This document shows positions 27,634 to 35,881 of a stretch of 64,000 nucleotides of DNA, piece by piece. How positions within the stretch are numbered: position 1 is the first letter of the stretch; the number at the start of each line of letters is the position of its first letter. The notes under the pieces are model-generated. The model saw nothing but the letters and a program-made list of their open reading frames with translations, was not told where the DNA came from and searched no databases. The stretch is taken from NCBI RefSeq assembly GCF_025154075.1, contig NZ_JAOAMU010000003.1, positions 397,713 to 461,712 on the forward strand, written 5' to 3'. This stretch comes from Chryseobacterium herbae (lineage in GTDB: Bacteria > Bacteroidota > Bacteroidia > Flavobacteriales > Weeksellaceae). The position numbers were made by a program, and so were the translations under genes.

Positions 27634-27975
27634 TTAAACTTCCTCATTTTCAGGAATTAAAAGTTTCCCCCAATCATTCAGCTGCCAAAGGATTTCAACC
27701 AGTTTTCCGCCAAGTTCGGTTAAGGTATATTCAACTCTAGGAGGTAATTCATTAAACGAATGTTTAACCAAAATGCCATCCTCTACCATCTCATTAAGCT
27801 GCAGGTTCAAAACTCTGCGGTCTACTTTGCCAATACCCCGAAGAAATTCACCTGGCCTTTTTTTGCCTTCATTGATCTGCCAGACGATCGGAATTTTCCA
27901 TTTTCCACTGATGGTATTAACGGCAATTTCCAACGGACAGATTTTATTTTCTTCAGCTTTCTCCTTTGTTTTCAT
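27634..27975 (-). CDS. HxlR-family transcriptional regulator (first)
   Basis: A 113-residue winged-helix regulator: CPLEIAVNTISGKWKIPIVWQINEGKKRPGEFLRGIGKVDRRVLNLQLNEMVEDGILVKHSFNELPPRVEYTLTELG is the HxlR domain. The N-terminal Cys13 sits where HxlR proteins of the YodB/HypR type sense electrophiles or thiol stress. It is divergent from the HEAT-repeat DNA-repair gene; a dyad at 27997-28025 lies between them. Confidence 0.88.
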   Translation of the reverse strand: MKTKEKAEENKICPLEIAVNTISGKWKIPIVWQINEGKKRPGEFLRGIGKVDRRVLNLQLNEMVEDGILVKHSFNELPPRVEYTLTELGGKLVEILWQLNDWGKLLIPENEEV

Positions 27976-27996
27976 AAAATTGACTTTTTTATCCCT

Positions 27997-28025
27997 ATGG
28001 GCGAAAAATATGCGTTATTGCCCAT
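27997..28025. promoter_or_regulatory. Candidate HxlR operator (dyad)
   Basis: ATGGGCGAAAAAT and GTTATTGCCCAT form a near-perfect inverted repeat (outer 6 bp exact) 21 bp upstream of the HxlR start and 47 bp upstream of the divergent gene. Confidence 0.5.
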
Positions 28026-28071
28026 CTTGATTCACTTTCGGACTTTTGTAAAGTTAATCATTAATAGAATC

Positions 28072-28872
28072 ATGACCGAAAAACGAAAAGGCGCCCGCTC
28101 CATAAAAGATATTCCGAAAGATATCCTCAAACAGCTAAACCGGGGTGATATCGAAAGTGTCAATCTTACAGAATGGCTGGCGGTAGATCAAAGGCTGTTG
28201 CTGGAAAATTTGCTTCAGCAGAATCATCGTACAGAATATTTGAAACCTATTTTAGAAAATGTAGACCAGCTGAAAAAACAAACCGTTAATACCATTAATG
28301 AAGCCATCGGAATTGGTCTACTTAATCTCGCGGCTAAAAATAATGACGATAAGTTTCTTCTCAAACTGTCAGCCCATCCGGCAGATCTCGTACGTTGCTG
28401 GGCTGCTTATACGATTGGACAAAACAATAATTTAAGCGTTAAAGAAAAATTAGAAAGGATTCAGTCATTTGCTTCTGATTCTCATTTTGGAGTGAGGGAA
28501 ATCTGCTGGATGACGGTGCGTCCGGATATCTCCAAAAATCTTGAGGAAAGCTTATCTATTTTATCAGAATGGACGATGCATGACAATGAGAACGTGAGAC
28601 GTTTTGCCAGTGAATCTACAAGACCGAGAGGAGTTTGGTGCGAGCATATCAATGCTTTAAAACAAAATCCCGGGCTTGGACTGGATATTCTCGAACCATT
28701 ACGATCAGATTCTTCAAGATATGTGCAGGATAGTGTAGGTAACTGGTTGAATGATGCCAGCAAATCAAAACCCGAGTTTGTAGTAGAAATCTGTGATGAA
28801 TGGCTTCGTGAAAGTCCGACAAAAGAAACGCAGTACATTGTAAAAAAAGCTTTGCGAACCCTTAAAAAGTAA
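28072..28872 (+). CDS. HEAT-repeat DNA alkylation-repair-like protein (AlkC/AlkD superfamily)
   Basis: A 266-residue all-helical protein. The C-terminal part (NENVRRFASESTRPRGVW ... SSRYVQDSVGNWLNDASKSKPEFV ... YIVKKALRTLKK) matches the HEAT-like repeats of AlkC/AlkD DNA glycosylases, which remove N3- and N7-alkyl purines. The start at 28072 (MTEKRKGARSIKD) is chosen because the upstream extension of the frame overlaps the divergent HxlR gene. Whether it is a glycosylase or only a DNA-binding relative cannot be told without aligning active-site residues. Confidence 0.75.
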   Translation: MTEKRKGARSIKDIPKDILKQLNRGDIESVNLTEWLAVDQRLLLENLLQQNHRTEYLKPILENVDQLKKQTVNTINEAIGIGLLNLAAKNNDDKFLLKLSAHPADLVRCWAAYTIGQNNNLSVKEKLERIQSFASDSHFGVREICWMTVRPDISKNLEESLSILSEWTMHDNENVRRFASESTRPRGVWCEHINALKQNPGLGLDILEPLRSDSSRYVQDSVGNWLNDASKSKPEFVVEICDEWLRESPTKETQYIVKKALRTLKK

Positions 28873-29672
28873 GACTTATCCACAAAAGATAGAACGGTGA
28901 TGTAGTTTTTTATTACATATGTCACAGGTTTTCAAATTTTTAAATGTTTTTTTCAAATCCTTTATTCCCGTTGGTTAGGGAATAATTTGCTGGATTTGGC
29001 AGGAAAAATAAGATTGAAAAAGCTTCAATGTTAACTATATATTAACTGGAAAAAGTTATCCACAATATGAGTTTTTGATTAATTTGGATTATACATCTCA
29101 CGAAATGAATGATTTAAATAATGGAGATCAAAAAGGGACTTGAAATCAGGTCTTTTTTCGCCGAAATAAAAAGTTATCCACAATATGGAATTATTGATTC
29201 AAAATTTAGAACTTCTCTCTAGTGATCAGCTATGTAATCCGAACTCAAGATGAGAAAATTTAGATGGTAAAGACCTGAAGCTATTATTGCGCTACATTAT
29301 GAAATTGTTTAAACTTTTATTTTCCTCAAGAATTAAATAGAAAAATCAGGTCATGTACAATTAATCCAATTGATATTCAAAGTTTCAAACCTTCCTGATA
29401 AAGTTGGAAAAAACGCAAAGGTTGAACAAAAATGAGGATATTTTAAGGCGCAAGAAAATCTAGATTTTCAGCAAGTTCATTGGCGTTTATTGAACGGTAT
29501 ACAATTTTATCGGAGATAAAATCCTCGCGCCTTAAAGCATTCGAATTAGATAAAACTTGCGTTTCTTCGCGCTTTTTCCAACTAAGAAGTTTCAACAAGT
29601 TGTATATATGACCAGGATATTTACAAGTAATTTTATCCCGAATTCACATTATTTAAATTTTTAAGGATCTGT
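28873..29672. other. oriC: Candidate chromosomal replication origin (oriC)
   Basis: An 800-bp gene-free stretch with three perfect DnaA boxes TTATCCACA on the plus strand at 28876-28884, 29056-29064 and 29174-29182. Two of them share the longer context AAAGTTATCCACAATATG. AT-rich DNA (for example around 28925-28965 and 29030-29050) could serve for unwinding. Its right part holds a long imperfect inverted repeat. Neighbouring strongly expressed genes point away from it on both sides. Only one other TTATCCACA was noticed in the window, inside a gene at about 42.3 kb. Confidence 0.65.
29403..29582. repeat. 180-bp inverted-repeat element (AAGGCGCAAG type)
   Basis: GTTGGAAAAAACGCAAAGG at the left end matches the complement of GCGCTTTTTCCAAC at the right end. 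Inside, GAGGATATTTTAAGGCGC pairs with GCGCCTTAAAGC... near 29525-29540. The arms are imperfect with an AT-rich centre. It looks like another intergenic repeat family, sitting at the right part of the candidate origin. Confidence 0.65.
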
Positions 29673-30434
29673 TTACCATTTTTCAGTCAGATATTTCCAG
29701 TATCTTTTCGGGACATGCTGAACATGCAGTTTTAAATTCTTTCGTTCAACAATATTGGTTTTGGTAAAATATCGTTGCCAAAGGGTTTGGTAGTTTTGTT
29801 CTTCGTCGTGAAACTTTTGCTCGTATTGGTGAAGATCTAATTTTTCTTCAGGATAAAAGAACTCACAGTCTTCCAAATCGTACAGAATTCCGTAATTTCT
29901 TCTCAAATCGTAAATCATCCATTTCTGATCCTGATAGCGGTCTTTAAAATGTTTCCTGATCAGTGGAAGAACATCGAAATCGGGATCTATTTTCGCAAAG
30001 AAAACACCATCCTGCATTTTCTCAAAACGTACAAAAGCGGTCATTCTGTGCCTTTCCCGGTCTACAGATTTACAGATCTTAGAAATTTTAAGCATATCAT
30101 TGTCCGCATAATTCTGAAGGATATTGGCTTCAGGATGCTGAATAGATTGTCTGACTGCCGATAAAATCAGGCGCTCCAGTTCCGGATCTTCTGACAGGAA
30201 TACTTTTAGCAGCTGATGAACTCCTGATCTCCCGATATTCTGTTCCAGTTTATTGAAGACCCTTTCGGATTTATCATTTTGGGTAATGGTTTCATGAATC
30301 TCTGCAAAGATATTTTCCTGATGAAATCTTTCTTTGTTCACTATTTCCACATCCTTATACCGGTATTCGAAAACTTCAAATACTGCAGTTAAAAGGCCGT
30401 CGAAACTTCCGTCGTAAATCAATGTGATCATCAT
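29673..30434 (-). CDS. DUF4130 / TIGR03915-type putative DNA metabolism protein
   Basis: A protein of about 253 residues beginning MMITLIYDGSFDGLLTAVFEVFEYRYKD, the start typical of TIGR03915. The late segment MQDGVFFAKIDPDFDVLPLIRKHFKDRYQDQKWMIYDLRRNYGILYD is also diagnostic. In many bacteria it is fused to a uracil-DNA-glycosylase-like domain and works with the radical SAM protein TIGR03916; here the UDG part is absent. The frame extends 19 codons upstream, but that part overlaps the pirin terminator. The partner gene is at 31912-33171. Confidence 0.82.
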   Translation of the reverse strand: MMITLIYDGSFDGLLTAVFEVFEYRYKDVEIVNKERFHQENIFAEIHETITQNDKSERVFNKLEQNIGRSGVHQLLKVFLSEDPELERLILSAVRQSIQHPEANILQNYADNDMLKISKICKSVDRERHRMTAFVRFEKMQDGVFFAKIDPDFDVLPLIRKHFKDRYQDQKWMIYDLRRNYGILYDLEDCEFFYPEEKLDLHQYEQKFHDEEQNYQTLWQRYFTKTNIVERKNLKLHVQHVPKRYWKYLTEKW

Positions 30435-30476
30435 TCTATATTTAGATACTATGAATTCATTCTGGACAAAAATAAC

Positions 30477-30516
30477 AAAAAAGGACCTCACTCAATTTTT
30501 AATGAGAGTCCTTTTT
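30477..30516 (-). terminator. Terminator downstream of the pirin gene
   Basis: AAAAGGACCTCACTCA and TGAGAGTCCTTTT pair with small bulges; A-run on the plus strand. It separates pirin from the DUF4130 gene. Confidence 0.75.
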
Positions 30517-30538
30517 CGAATAGAATGATACTGTTTTC

Positions 30539-31402
30539 TTATTCTTTGAAGTATTGTGTTTTCTGGGATTCAGGAAGACTGTTCAAATGGGGCATTTCAC
30601 CATGACGGTATTCTCTGTAGAGTTTTGAAATATCTTCTGCACTTTCTGCAACAAATGGCCCATGCTGTACCACAGGAATATGATGAGGCTGTCCGGCATA
30701 CAGAACGAAACGGGCTGTTTCATCTTTTGTATCAAAAGTTACCTGACTTTCTTCATCTGTCCCAGTCTTATTGATCCACCCTGTCTGACCCGTTTTTAGC
30801 ATCTTGCCTGCTATGGTGACTGAACCATCGAGCATATAAATCAAACCATTATAAGCGCCCGGAATTTCCTGAACAATTTGTGCATTCTTTTCCATCCGGT
30901 AATCTATTAAGCTGAAAGGAGTAAAGTCTTTAACAGGAGAAACAAGTCCATTACTACTACCGCTGTATACTCTGATTTCGTACAGGTCTGTGATGATCTT
31001 GGGAACATCTTCCAACAGGATTTTTTGGAAAAATGGTTGTACCCATCTTTTGTCAAGAGGAAGAACAAGCCAAACCTGAAGAATGTGTACGTTGGTTTCT
31101 GTAGAGATTTCTTCGGTATGTATAATACCTTTTCCGGCAGTCATGATTTCAAGACTACCTGTTAACAGGTCTTTTCCGTCACCTTTTAAAACGAGCGTTA
31201 ATGTTTCAATTCCTGCATGAGGATGTGGTCCGCCCACCGGTGGCCCACCCGGAAGATTCATATCGTCATCCATAAATACGATAAATGGATCAGAATTTTC
31301 GTAGGGAATATTTTCTAATACGTTTAATGCCTTATGTCCATTTCCTAAAAAACCTTGTCTCCAGGAACCTTGTATTATTGTTGTTATTGTTCGTTGTATC
31401 AT
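30539..31402 (-). CDS. Pirin family protein
   Basis: A 287-residue double cupin. Metal-binding GGPHPHAGIETLTLVLKG (H60, H62) and the later KGIIHTEE are the pirin signature; the C-terminal pirin domain follows (YMLDGSVTIAG). Bacterial pirins such as YhhW can act as quercetinases or regulators. It is divergent from an HxlR regulator with a 94-bp shared spacer, a common arrangement suggesting control by it. Confidence 0.92.
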   Translation of the reverse strand: MIQRTITTIIQGSWRQGFLGNGHKALNVLENIPYENSDPFIVFMDDDMNLPGGPPVGGPHPHAGIETLTLVLKGDGKDLLTGSLEIMTAGKGIIHTEEISTETNVHILQVWLVLPLDKRWVQPFFQKILLEDVPKIITDLYEIRVYSGSSNGLVSPVKDFTPFSLIDYRMEKNAQIVQEIPGAYNGLIYMLDGSVTIAGKMLKTGQTGWINKTGTDEESQVTFDTKDETARFVLYAGQPHHIPVVQHGPFVAESAEDISKLYREYRHGEMPHLNSLPESQKTQYFKE

Positions 31403-31460
31403 TGTAAGTGCTTTAATTTGCTAATCAAATTTCGGGAAAAATTCTCTACATTTAGCCTGT

Positions 31461-31493
31461 GTTACATAAAGGATAGTAGTTACAAAAAGGATA
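31461..31493. promoter_or_regulatory. Candidate operator: tandem GTTACAWAAAGGATA
   Basis: GTTACATAAAGGATA (31461-31475) and GTTACAAAAAGGATA (31479-31493) are 15-bp direct repeats with an 18-bp period and one mismatch. They end 3 bp before the HxlR ATG in the pirin/HxlR divergent spacer. Probable binding sites of the regulator itself. Confidence 0.55.
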
Positions 31494-31496
31494 CGT

Positions 31497-31835
31497 ATGC
31501 AAAGTAAAGAGAGCTGTCAAAGGTCTATCCGGGCCATCAAAGATACCTTGGATGTGGTAGGAGGTAAATGGAAATTAGTGCTGGTCACGGTTTTGATGAG
31601 CGGAAAAAGAAGGTTCGGAGAATTATCCCGTGAAGTAGGCATTACACCCCGTATTTTATCTAAAGAATTACAGGAGTTGGAAATCAACGGGTTAATAAGC
31701 AGAACAGTTCTTGATACCAAGCCTGTTACGGTGGAATATGAACTTACTCCTTACAGTAAAAGTTTACAGGAAGTATTGACTTCCATGGAAAAATGGGGAG
31801 AGGGTCACAGAGAAAAAACAATTAAGGAAATGTAG
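31497..31835 (+). CDS. HxlR-family transcriptional regulator (second)
   Basis: A 112-residue winged-helix protein. SCQRSIRAIKDTLDVVGGKWKLVLVTVLMSGKRRFGELSREVGITPRILSKELQELEINGLISR is the HxlR domain with the early conserved cysteine (Cys6) used for redox or electrophile sensing in several members. It is divergent from pirin. The tandem repeat just before its start suggests autoregulation. Confidence 0.92.
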   Translation: MQSKESCQRSIRAIKDTLDVVGGKWKLVLVTVLMSGKRRFGELSREVGITPRILSKELQELEINGLISRTVLDTKPVTVEYELTPYSKSLQEVLTSMEKWGEGHREKTIKEM

Positions 31836-31911
31836 TTTATAACTTCAAAATATCACGGGCATTTTTTTAGTGTTGAGGTTGAAAAATAGATGCTTATTAT
31901 TAAGGATGAGA

Positions 31912-33171
31912 CTAAAACAAACTCAGCTGCTGTGAAAATTGGTTGTGAAACTTAGAAGAGCTTCCGCCTACAAGCAGTTTTCTGAGATTTTTATCGGTTA
32001 AATATTTTAGGTAAGCATTCCCAGCATTAAAATCGATGAAATATTTGGCCCGGTTGACAGCAGCTCCCAATTTTTTCAAATGATCCATATTTAAAACCTG
32101 AAAACGACGCGCCTGAACGATCTTCTGTGCTGTTTTCACTCCGATGCCGGGAATTCTTAAAATCATCTGATAATCGGCAGTCTGGAGATTAACCGGGAAC
32201 TGGTGAAGATGTCTCAAAGCCCAGCTCAGTTTAGGATCTACTTCCAGATCTAAGAAAGGCATATTCGGATCAAGAATTTCTTCCGCTTTAAATCCGTAGA
32301 ATCTCATTAGCCAATCCGATTGATACAGACGGTTTTCCCGAAGCATAGGAACTTCCGTAGTTAAAGAAGGGAGTCGTTTATCTTCCAACACTGGAACGTA
32401 TCCCGAATAATAGACTCTTTTCAGATTGAAATTTTTATAAAAATGGTCAGCCACTTTGATGATCTGTAAATCATTTTCATTGGTGGCTCCCACGATCATC
32501 TGTGTAGATTGTCCGGCAGGCGCAAACTTCGGCACTTTTCTGAAAATTTTCTTTTCCTCTTTATACTGATCGATGCCTTTCTGGATATAACGCATTGGGT
32601 TAATCATATCCTGACGGTTCTTTTCAGGAGCCAGTAATTTTAGTCCACTTTCCGTAGGAATTTCGAGATTAACGGAGAGTCTGTCTGCATACAAAGCCGC
32701 TTCCTGCATCAGTTCATCACTTGCTCCGGGAATAGATTTTAAATGAATATAGCCGTTGAAATTTTCTTCAGTCCGTAATTTTTTCGCAACTCTTACCAGG
32801 CGTTCCATCGTCGTATCTGCATTTTTAAAAATACCGGAACTTAGGAACAGACCTTCAATATAATTTCTGCGGTAAAAATTGATCGTCAGATCTACGACTT
32901 CTTCTACAGTAAACCCTGCTCTTTTAATATCATTGGAACTGCGGGATACACAATAAGCGCAATCATAGATACAATGATTGGTCAGTAGAATTTTAAGCAG
33001 AGATACACATCGCCCGTCTTCCGTGTAGGTATGACAGATCCCGCTTACGGAACTATCTCCTAAAGCGCCCTTCTTATTCTTTCTCGTTCCTCCGCTGGAT
33101 GAGCAGGAAACATCGTATTTCGCTGCATCGGCAAGGATTTCGAGCTTTTCTTTCAGGCGTTCAAAGTTCAT
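31912..33171 (-). CDS. Putative DNA modification/repair radical SAM protein (TIGR03916)
   Basis: A 419-residue radical SAM enzyme. CIYDCAYC (C67, C71, C74) binds the 4Fe-4S cluster. The N-terminal ILADAAKYDVSCSSSGG and middle VGATNENDLQIIKVADHFYKNFNLKRVYYSGYVPV are typical of the family. The C-terminus carries a helix-hairpin-helix DNA-binding motif (LRIPGIGVKTAQKIVQAR), consistent with acting on DNA. Its usual partner, the DUF4130 protein, is 1.5 kb downstream on the same strand. Substrate and reaction are unknown. Confidence 0.88.
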   Translation of the reverse strand: MNFERLKEKLEILADAAKYDVSCSSSGGTRKNKKGALGDSSVSGICHTYTEDGRCVSLLKILLTNHCIYDCAYCVSRSSNDIKRAGFTVEEVVDLTINFYRRNYIEGLFLSSGIFKNADTTMERLVRVAKKLRTEENFNGYIHLKSIPGASDELMQEAALYADRLSVNLEIPTESGLKLLAPEKNRQDMINPMRYIQKGIDQYKEEKKIFRKVPKFAPAGQSTQMIVGATNENDLQIIKVADHFYKNFNLKRVYYSGYVPVLEDKRLPSLTTEVPMLRENRLYQSDWLMRFYGFKAEEILDPNMPFLDLEVDPKLSWALRHLHQFPVNLQTADYQMILRIPGIGVKTAQKIVQARRFQVLNMDHLKKLGAAVNRAKYFIDFNAGNAYLKYLTDKNLRKLLVGGSSSKFHNQFSQQLSLF

Positions 33172-33314
33172 ATTTTTAACTGGATGTTACGATTTGTATC
33201 TAAACTGTGTTCAAAAGTAGTTCCAAAATATATAATTATCAATATTTTTCTCTGGAAGTTATCAACAATGGAGACTTTCAAAATTACTATCTTTACACTT
33301 ATTAAATTTATGCT

Positions 33315-34643
33315 ATGAATCATAAACCGGTAGAAGGTTTCTCTAAATTGACCAAGCAGGGGAAAATGGATTGGCTTGTCGGCGAATACCTTGAAGGAAA
33401 CGAAGAATATCAAAATATACTAAAACAATACTGGAACGAAAATGCTGATCTTCAGAAGCTTCACGAGGAGTTTTCTGAAAATACGATCTCCAATTTCTAT
33501 ATGCCGTACGGAATTGCTCCCAATTTCTTAATTGATGGAAAATTATTCGCTCTTCCAATGGCTGTAGAAGAAAGTTCTGTAGTTGCTGCCGCTTCCAAAG
33601 CTGCAAAATTCTGGATCGATAAAGGCGGTTTTAAGACAACCATTATCAACAATGAAAAATTAGGACATACTCACTTTATATTCAATGTAGAATCACATAA
33701 ACTTCAGCATTTCTTTAATTTTAAATTGAAGAAGAAATTGTATGAAGCTACCGAAGCTATTACAGCCAACATGAGAAATCGTGGCGGAGGAATTCTGGAT
33801 ATTAAATTGATCGATAAAACTTCTGAAATGCAGGATTACTACCAGCTTAAGGCAAGCTTTGATACGGTAGATTCCATGGGCGCGAATTTCATCAATTCAT
33901 GTCTTGAGCAGTTCGGAAAAACCATGAAGCAGGAAATTGCAACGAGTGAAGATTTCACACAGGAAGAAAAAAACTCACTTCAGATCGTGATGAATATTCT
34001 TTCCAATTTTACACCGGACTGTATTGTAAGAGCTGAGGTTTCATGTAAGATTGAAGACTTAAAAGACGATAGCGGAATTTCCAATGAGGAATTTGCAAGA
34101 AAATTCAAACAGGCCGTTACCATTGCTGAAATCGAACCTTTCCGTGCTACGACCCACAACAAAGGAGTCATGAATGGAGTAGACGCAGTGGTCATTGCTA
34201 CAGGAAATGATTTCAGAGCTACAGAAGCCTGTGCTCATGCCTATGCAGCGAGAGACGGACAATACAGATCTCTGACACACTGTACGATAGATAACGGTAT
34301 TTTCAGATTCTGGATCGATCTTCCGATTTCTGTTGGGGTAGTGGGAGGACTTACGAACCTTCATCCACTGGTGAAATTCTCACTGGCATTGCTAGGAAAG
34401 CCTTCTGCACAGGGACTAATGAGTATTCTTGCCGTTTCAGGTCTTGCGCAAAACTTTGGAGCCATCCGTTCTCTGGTAACCACAGGAATCCAAAAAGGGC
34501 ATATGAAAATGCACTTGCTGAATATTTTAAACCAGATGGGCGCTACAGAAGCGGAAAAACAGCATTTTGTAACCTATTTTAAAGATAAAACGGTAAGTCA
34601 TCACGAGGTTATTCATGAGTTTAACAGATTAAGAGCTCAGTAA
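33315..34643 (+). CDS. Hydroxymethylglutaryl-CoA reductase
   Basis: A 442-residue HMG-CoA reductase producing mevalonate (or the reverse). Catalytic segments: PMAVEESSVVAAASKAA (Glu85/86), NKGVMNGVDAVVIATGNDFRA (Lys and Asp) and GIQKGHMKMH (H396). The short length and these motifs fit class II. A biosynthetic role in a mevalonate pathway for isoprenoids is inferred; no other pathway gene is here. The stop codon TAA overlaps the ATG of the next small gene. Confidence 0.9.
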   Translation: MNHKPVEGFSKLTKQGKMDWLVGEYLEGNEEYQNILKQYWNENADLQKLHEEFSENTISNFYMPYGIAPNFLIDGKLFALPMAVEESSVVAAASKAAKFWIDKGGFKTTIINNEKLGHTHFIFNVESHKLQHFFNFKLKKKLYEATEAITANMRNRGGGILDIKLIDKTSEMQDYYQLKASFDTVDSMGANFINSCLEQFGKTMKQEIATSEDFTQEEKNSLQIVMNILSNFTPDCIVRAEVSCKIEDLKDDSGISNEEFARKFKQAVTIAEIEPFRATTHNKGVMNGVDAVVIATGNDFRATEACAHAYAARDGQYRSLTHCTIDNGIFRFWIDLPISVGVVGGLTNLHPLVKFSLALLGKPSAQGLMSILAVSGLAQNFGAIRSLVTTGIQKGHMKMHLLNILNQMGATEAEKQHFVTYFKDKTVSHHEVIHEFNRLRAQ

Positions 34644-34810
34644 TGCTGCAGATTATCTTACCCATTGTATTCATCATCTTCGGGATCTTTTTAAAGAAAA
34701 CGACATCGCCGGGCTTTAGAAATTCTAAAAAGCTTTCCAATGTCTTTATCATATTGGGAATCTCAACGTTGGTGGCGAAAATTATTTTAATTTATATAAA
34801 ATCGAAATAG
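34643..34810 (+). CDS. 55-residue membrane protein, translationally coupled
   Basis: ATG shares its A with the TAA stop of the HMG-CoA reductase gene, and its own TAG stop shares the G with the GTG start of the next gene. The 55 residues begin MLQIILPIVFIIFGIFL, then a charged loop (KKTTSPGFRNSKKLS), and a second hydrophobic segment (NVFIILGISTLVAKIILIYI): two TM helices. The exact overlaps at both ends argue that it is translated. Function unknown. Confidence 0.72.
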   Translation: MLQIILPIVFIIFGIFLKKTTSPGFRNSKKLSNVFIILGISTLVAKIILIYIKSK

Positions 34811-35880
34811 TGAAACGGAACATTCTAATCTTCCTTTTGATTTCAGGTTTAAGTTTTTCACAACAAAAAAATGTGAAGATCAATAACCTGCAGCCTGTAT
34901 CTGAAAGCCATACTTTTCCGGTAATTTCCTACAGCGGAAAACCTTTGGTTGAGAATAAGATCAATACTTTTCTGCAGGTAAGTGAATTGGAATATGTTCC
35001 GAATTCCGGAGGGAATCCTTTTAAACGGGCTTCTACCGCTACGAATTCTTACTCCAATTATGTAGATTATTACAGTTGGGAAAAATTGGAAACACCCGAA
35101 AATATTTTGAGTATTGCGATGGATGGAGAGGCTTCGGGAGCATATCCTGAAGGTTTTTTAATCTGGAAGAATTTCGACCTGAGAACAGGGGATTTTATCA
35201 ACGCAAAAGATCTTTTTCTGCCGGATGTGGTTAAAACAGTTGAAAGCTTAATTAAGAAAAGAGTAAAAAAAGAGATTGATGATTTTCTTATTAAATTAAA
35301 ATCAGAGAAAAATCCGTCGGATGAAGTACAGGAGCAGATTGCTATTTATGAAGGATGCTATACAGAATATGGCCTGGAAGATATCGAATATTATTTCGGG
35401 AAGGATAAACTGAGGTTTATTGCACCAAGATGTTCCAATCATGCAACGAGAGCACTAGATGATCTGGGTAGTCATGTCGTTGAGTTTTCTTACAAAGATC
35501 TGGAGAAATACTGGAGTCCTTATGCCAAAAATCTGCTTAACGGATCTGAAAAATCAGAGGAAACAAGTTTCACGAATAAGCTCTATAAAGGAAAAATTGA
35601 CGGAAAATACCCGATTACAGTTTTGATAAAAAGAGTATACATTGATGGGAGCCTGTCTGCCGTGTATTGGTATGATAAAAATAAAAAACTCATCGAGTGG
35701 AATGGCAACATGAAAGGAAATCATATCTCCATCACAGAAAGCGAATATTATAGCGAGGAAGCCAGACAATGGATGCTGACAGGCTTTGTAGAAGCAGATC
35801 TGAAAGGGAATAAAATCACAGGAACCTGGCAGAATTACAAAACAAAAAAATATTTAAATCTAGAATTAGAAGAATTATAA
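34810..35880 (+). CDS. Exported hypothetical protein (possibly DUF3298/RsiV-like)
   Basis: A 356-residue protein starting at GTG 34810, with signal peptide MKRNILIFLLISGLSFSQQ. The middle (GEASGAYPEGFLIWKNFDLRTGDFINAKDLFLPD ... ALDDLGSHVVEFSYKDLEKYWSP) resembles the extracytoplasmic DUF3298 domain of RsiV/PdaC-like proteins, though I am not sure. The last 110 residues may be a separate beta domain. It is coupled to the small membrane protein upstream and ends 1 bp before the next gene. Confidence 0.65.
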   Translation: MKRNILIFLLISGLSFSQQKNVKINNLQPVSESHTFPVISYSGKPLVENKINTFLQVSELEYVPNSGGNPFKRASTATNSYSNYVDYYSWEKLETPENILSIAMDGEASGAYPEGFLIWKNFDLRTGDFINAKDLFLPDVVKTVESLIKKRVKKEIDDFLIKLKSEKNPSDEVQEQIAIYEGCYTEYGLEDIEYYFGKDKLRFIAPRCSNHATRALDDLGSHVVEFSYKDLEKYWSPYAKNLLNGSEKSEETSFTNKLYKGKIDGKYPITVLIKRVYIDGSLSAVYWYDKNKKLIEWNGNMKGNHISITESEYYSEEARQWMLTGFVEADLKGNKITGTWQNYKTKKYLNLELEEL

Positions 35881-35881
35881 A

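Noticed and set aside
27760..28071. Long N-terminal extension of the HEAT-repeat protein
   Set aside because: It overlaps the oppositely oriented HxlR gene and reads as low-quality Phe/Leu-rich sequence; the ATG at 28072 gives a normal start.
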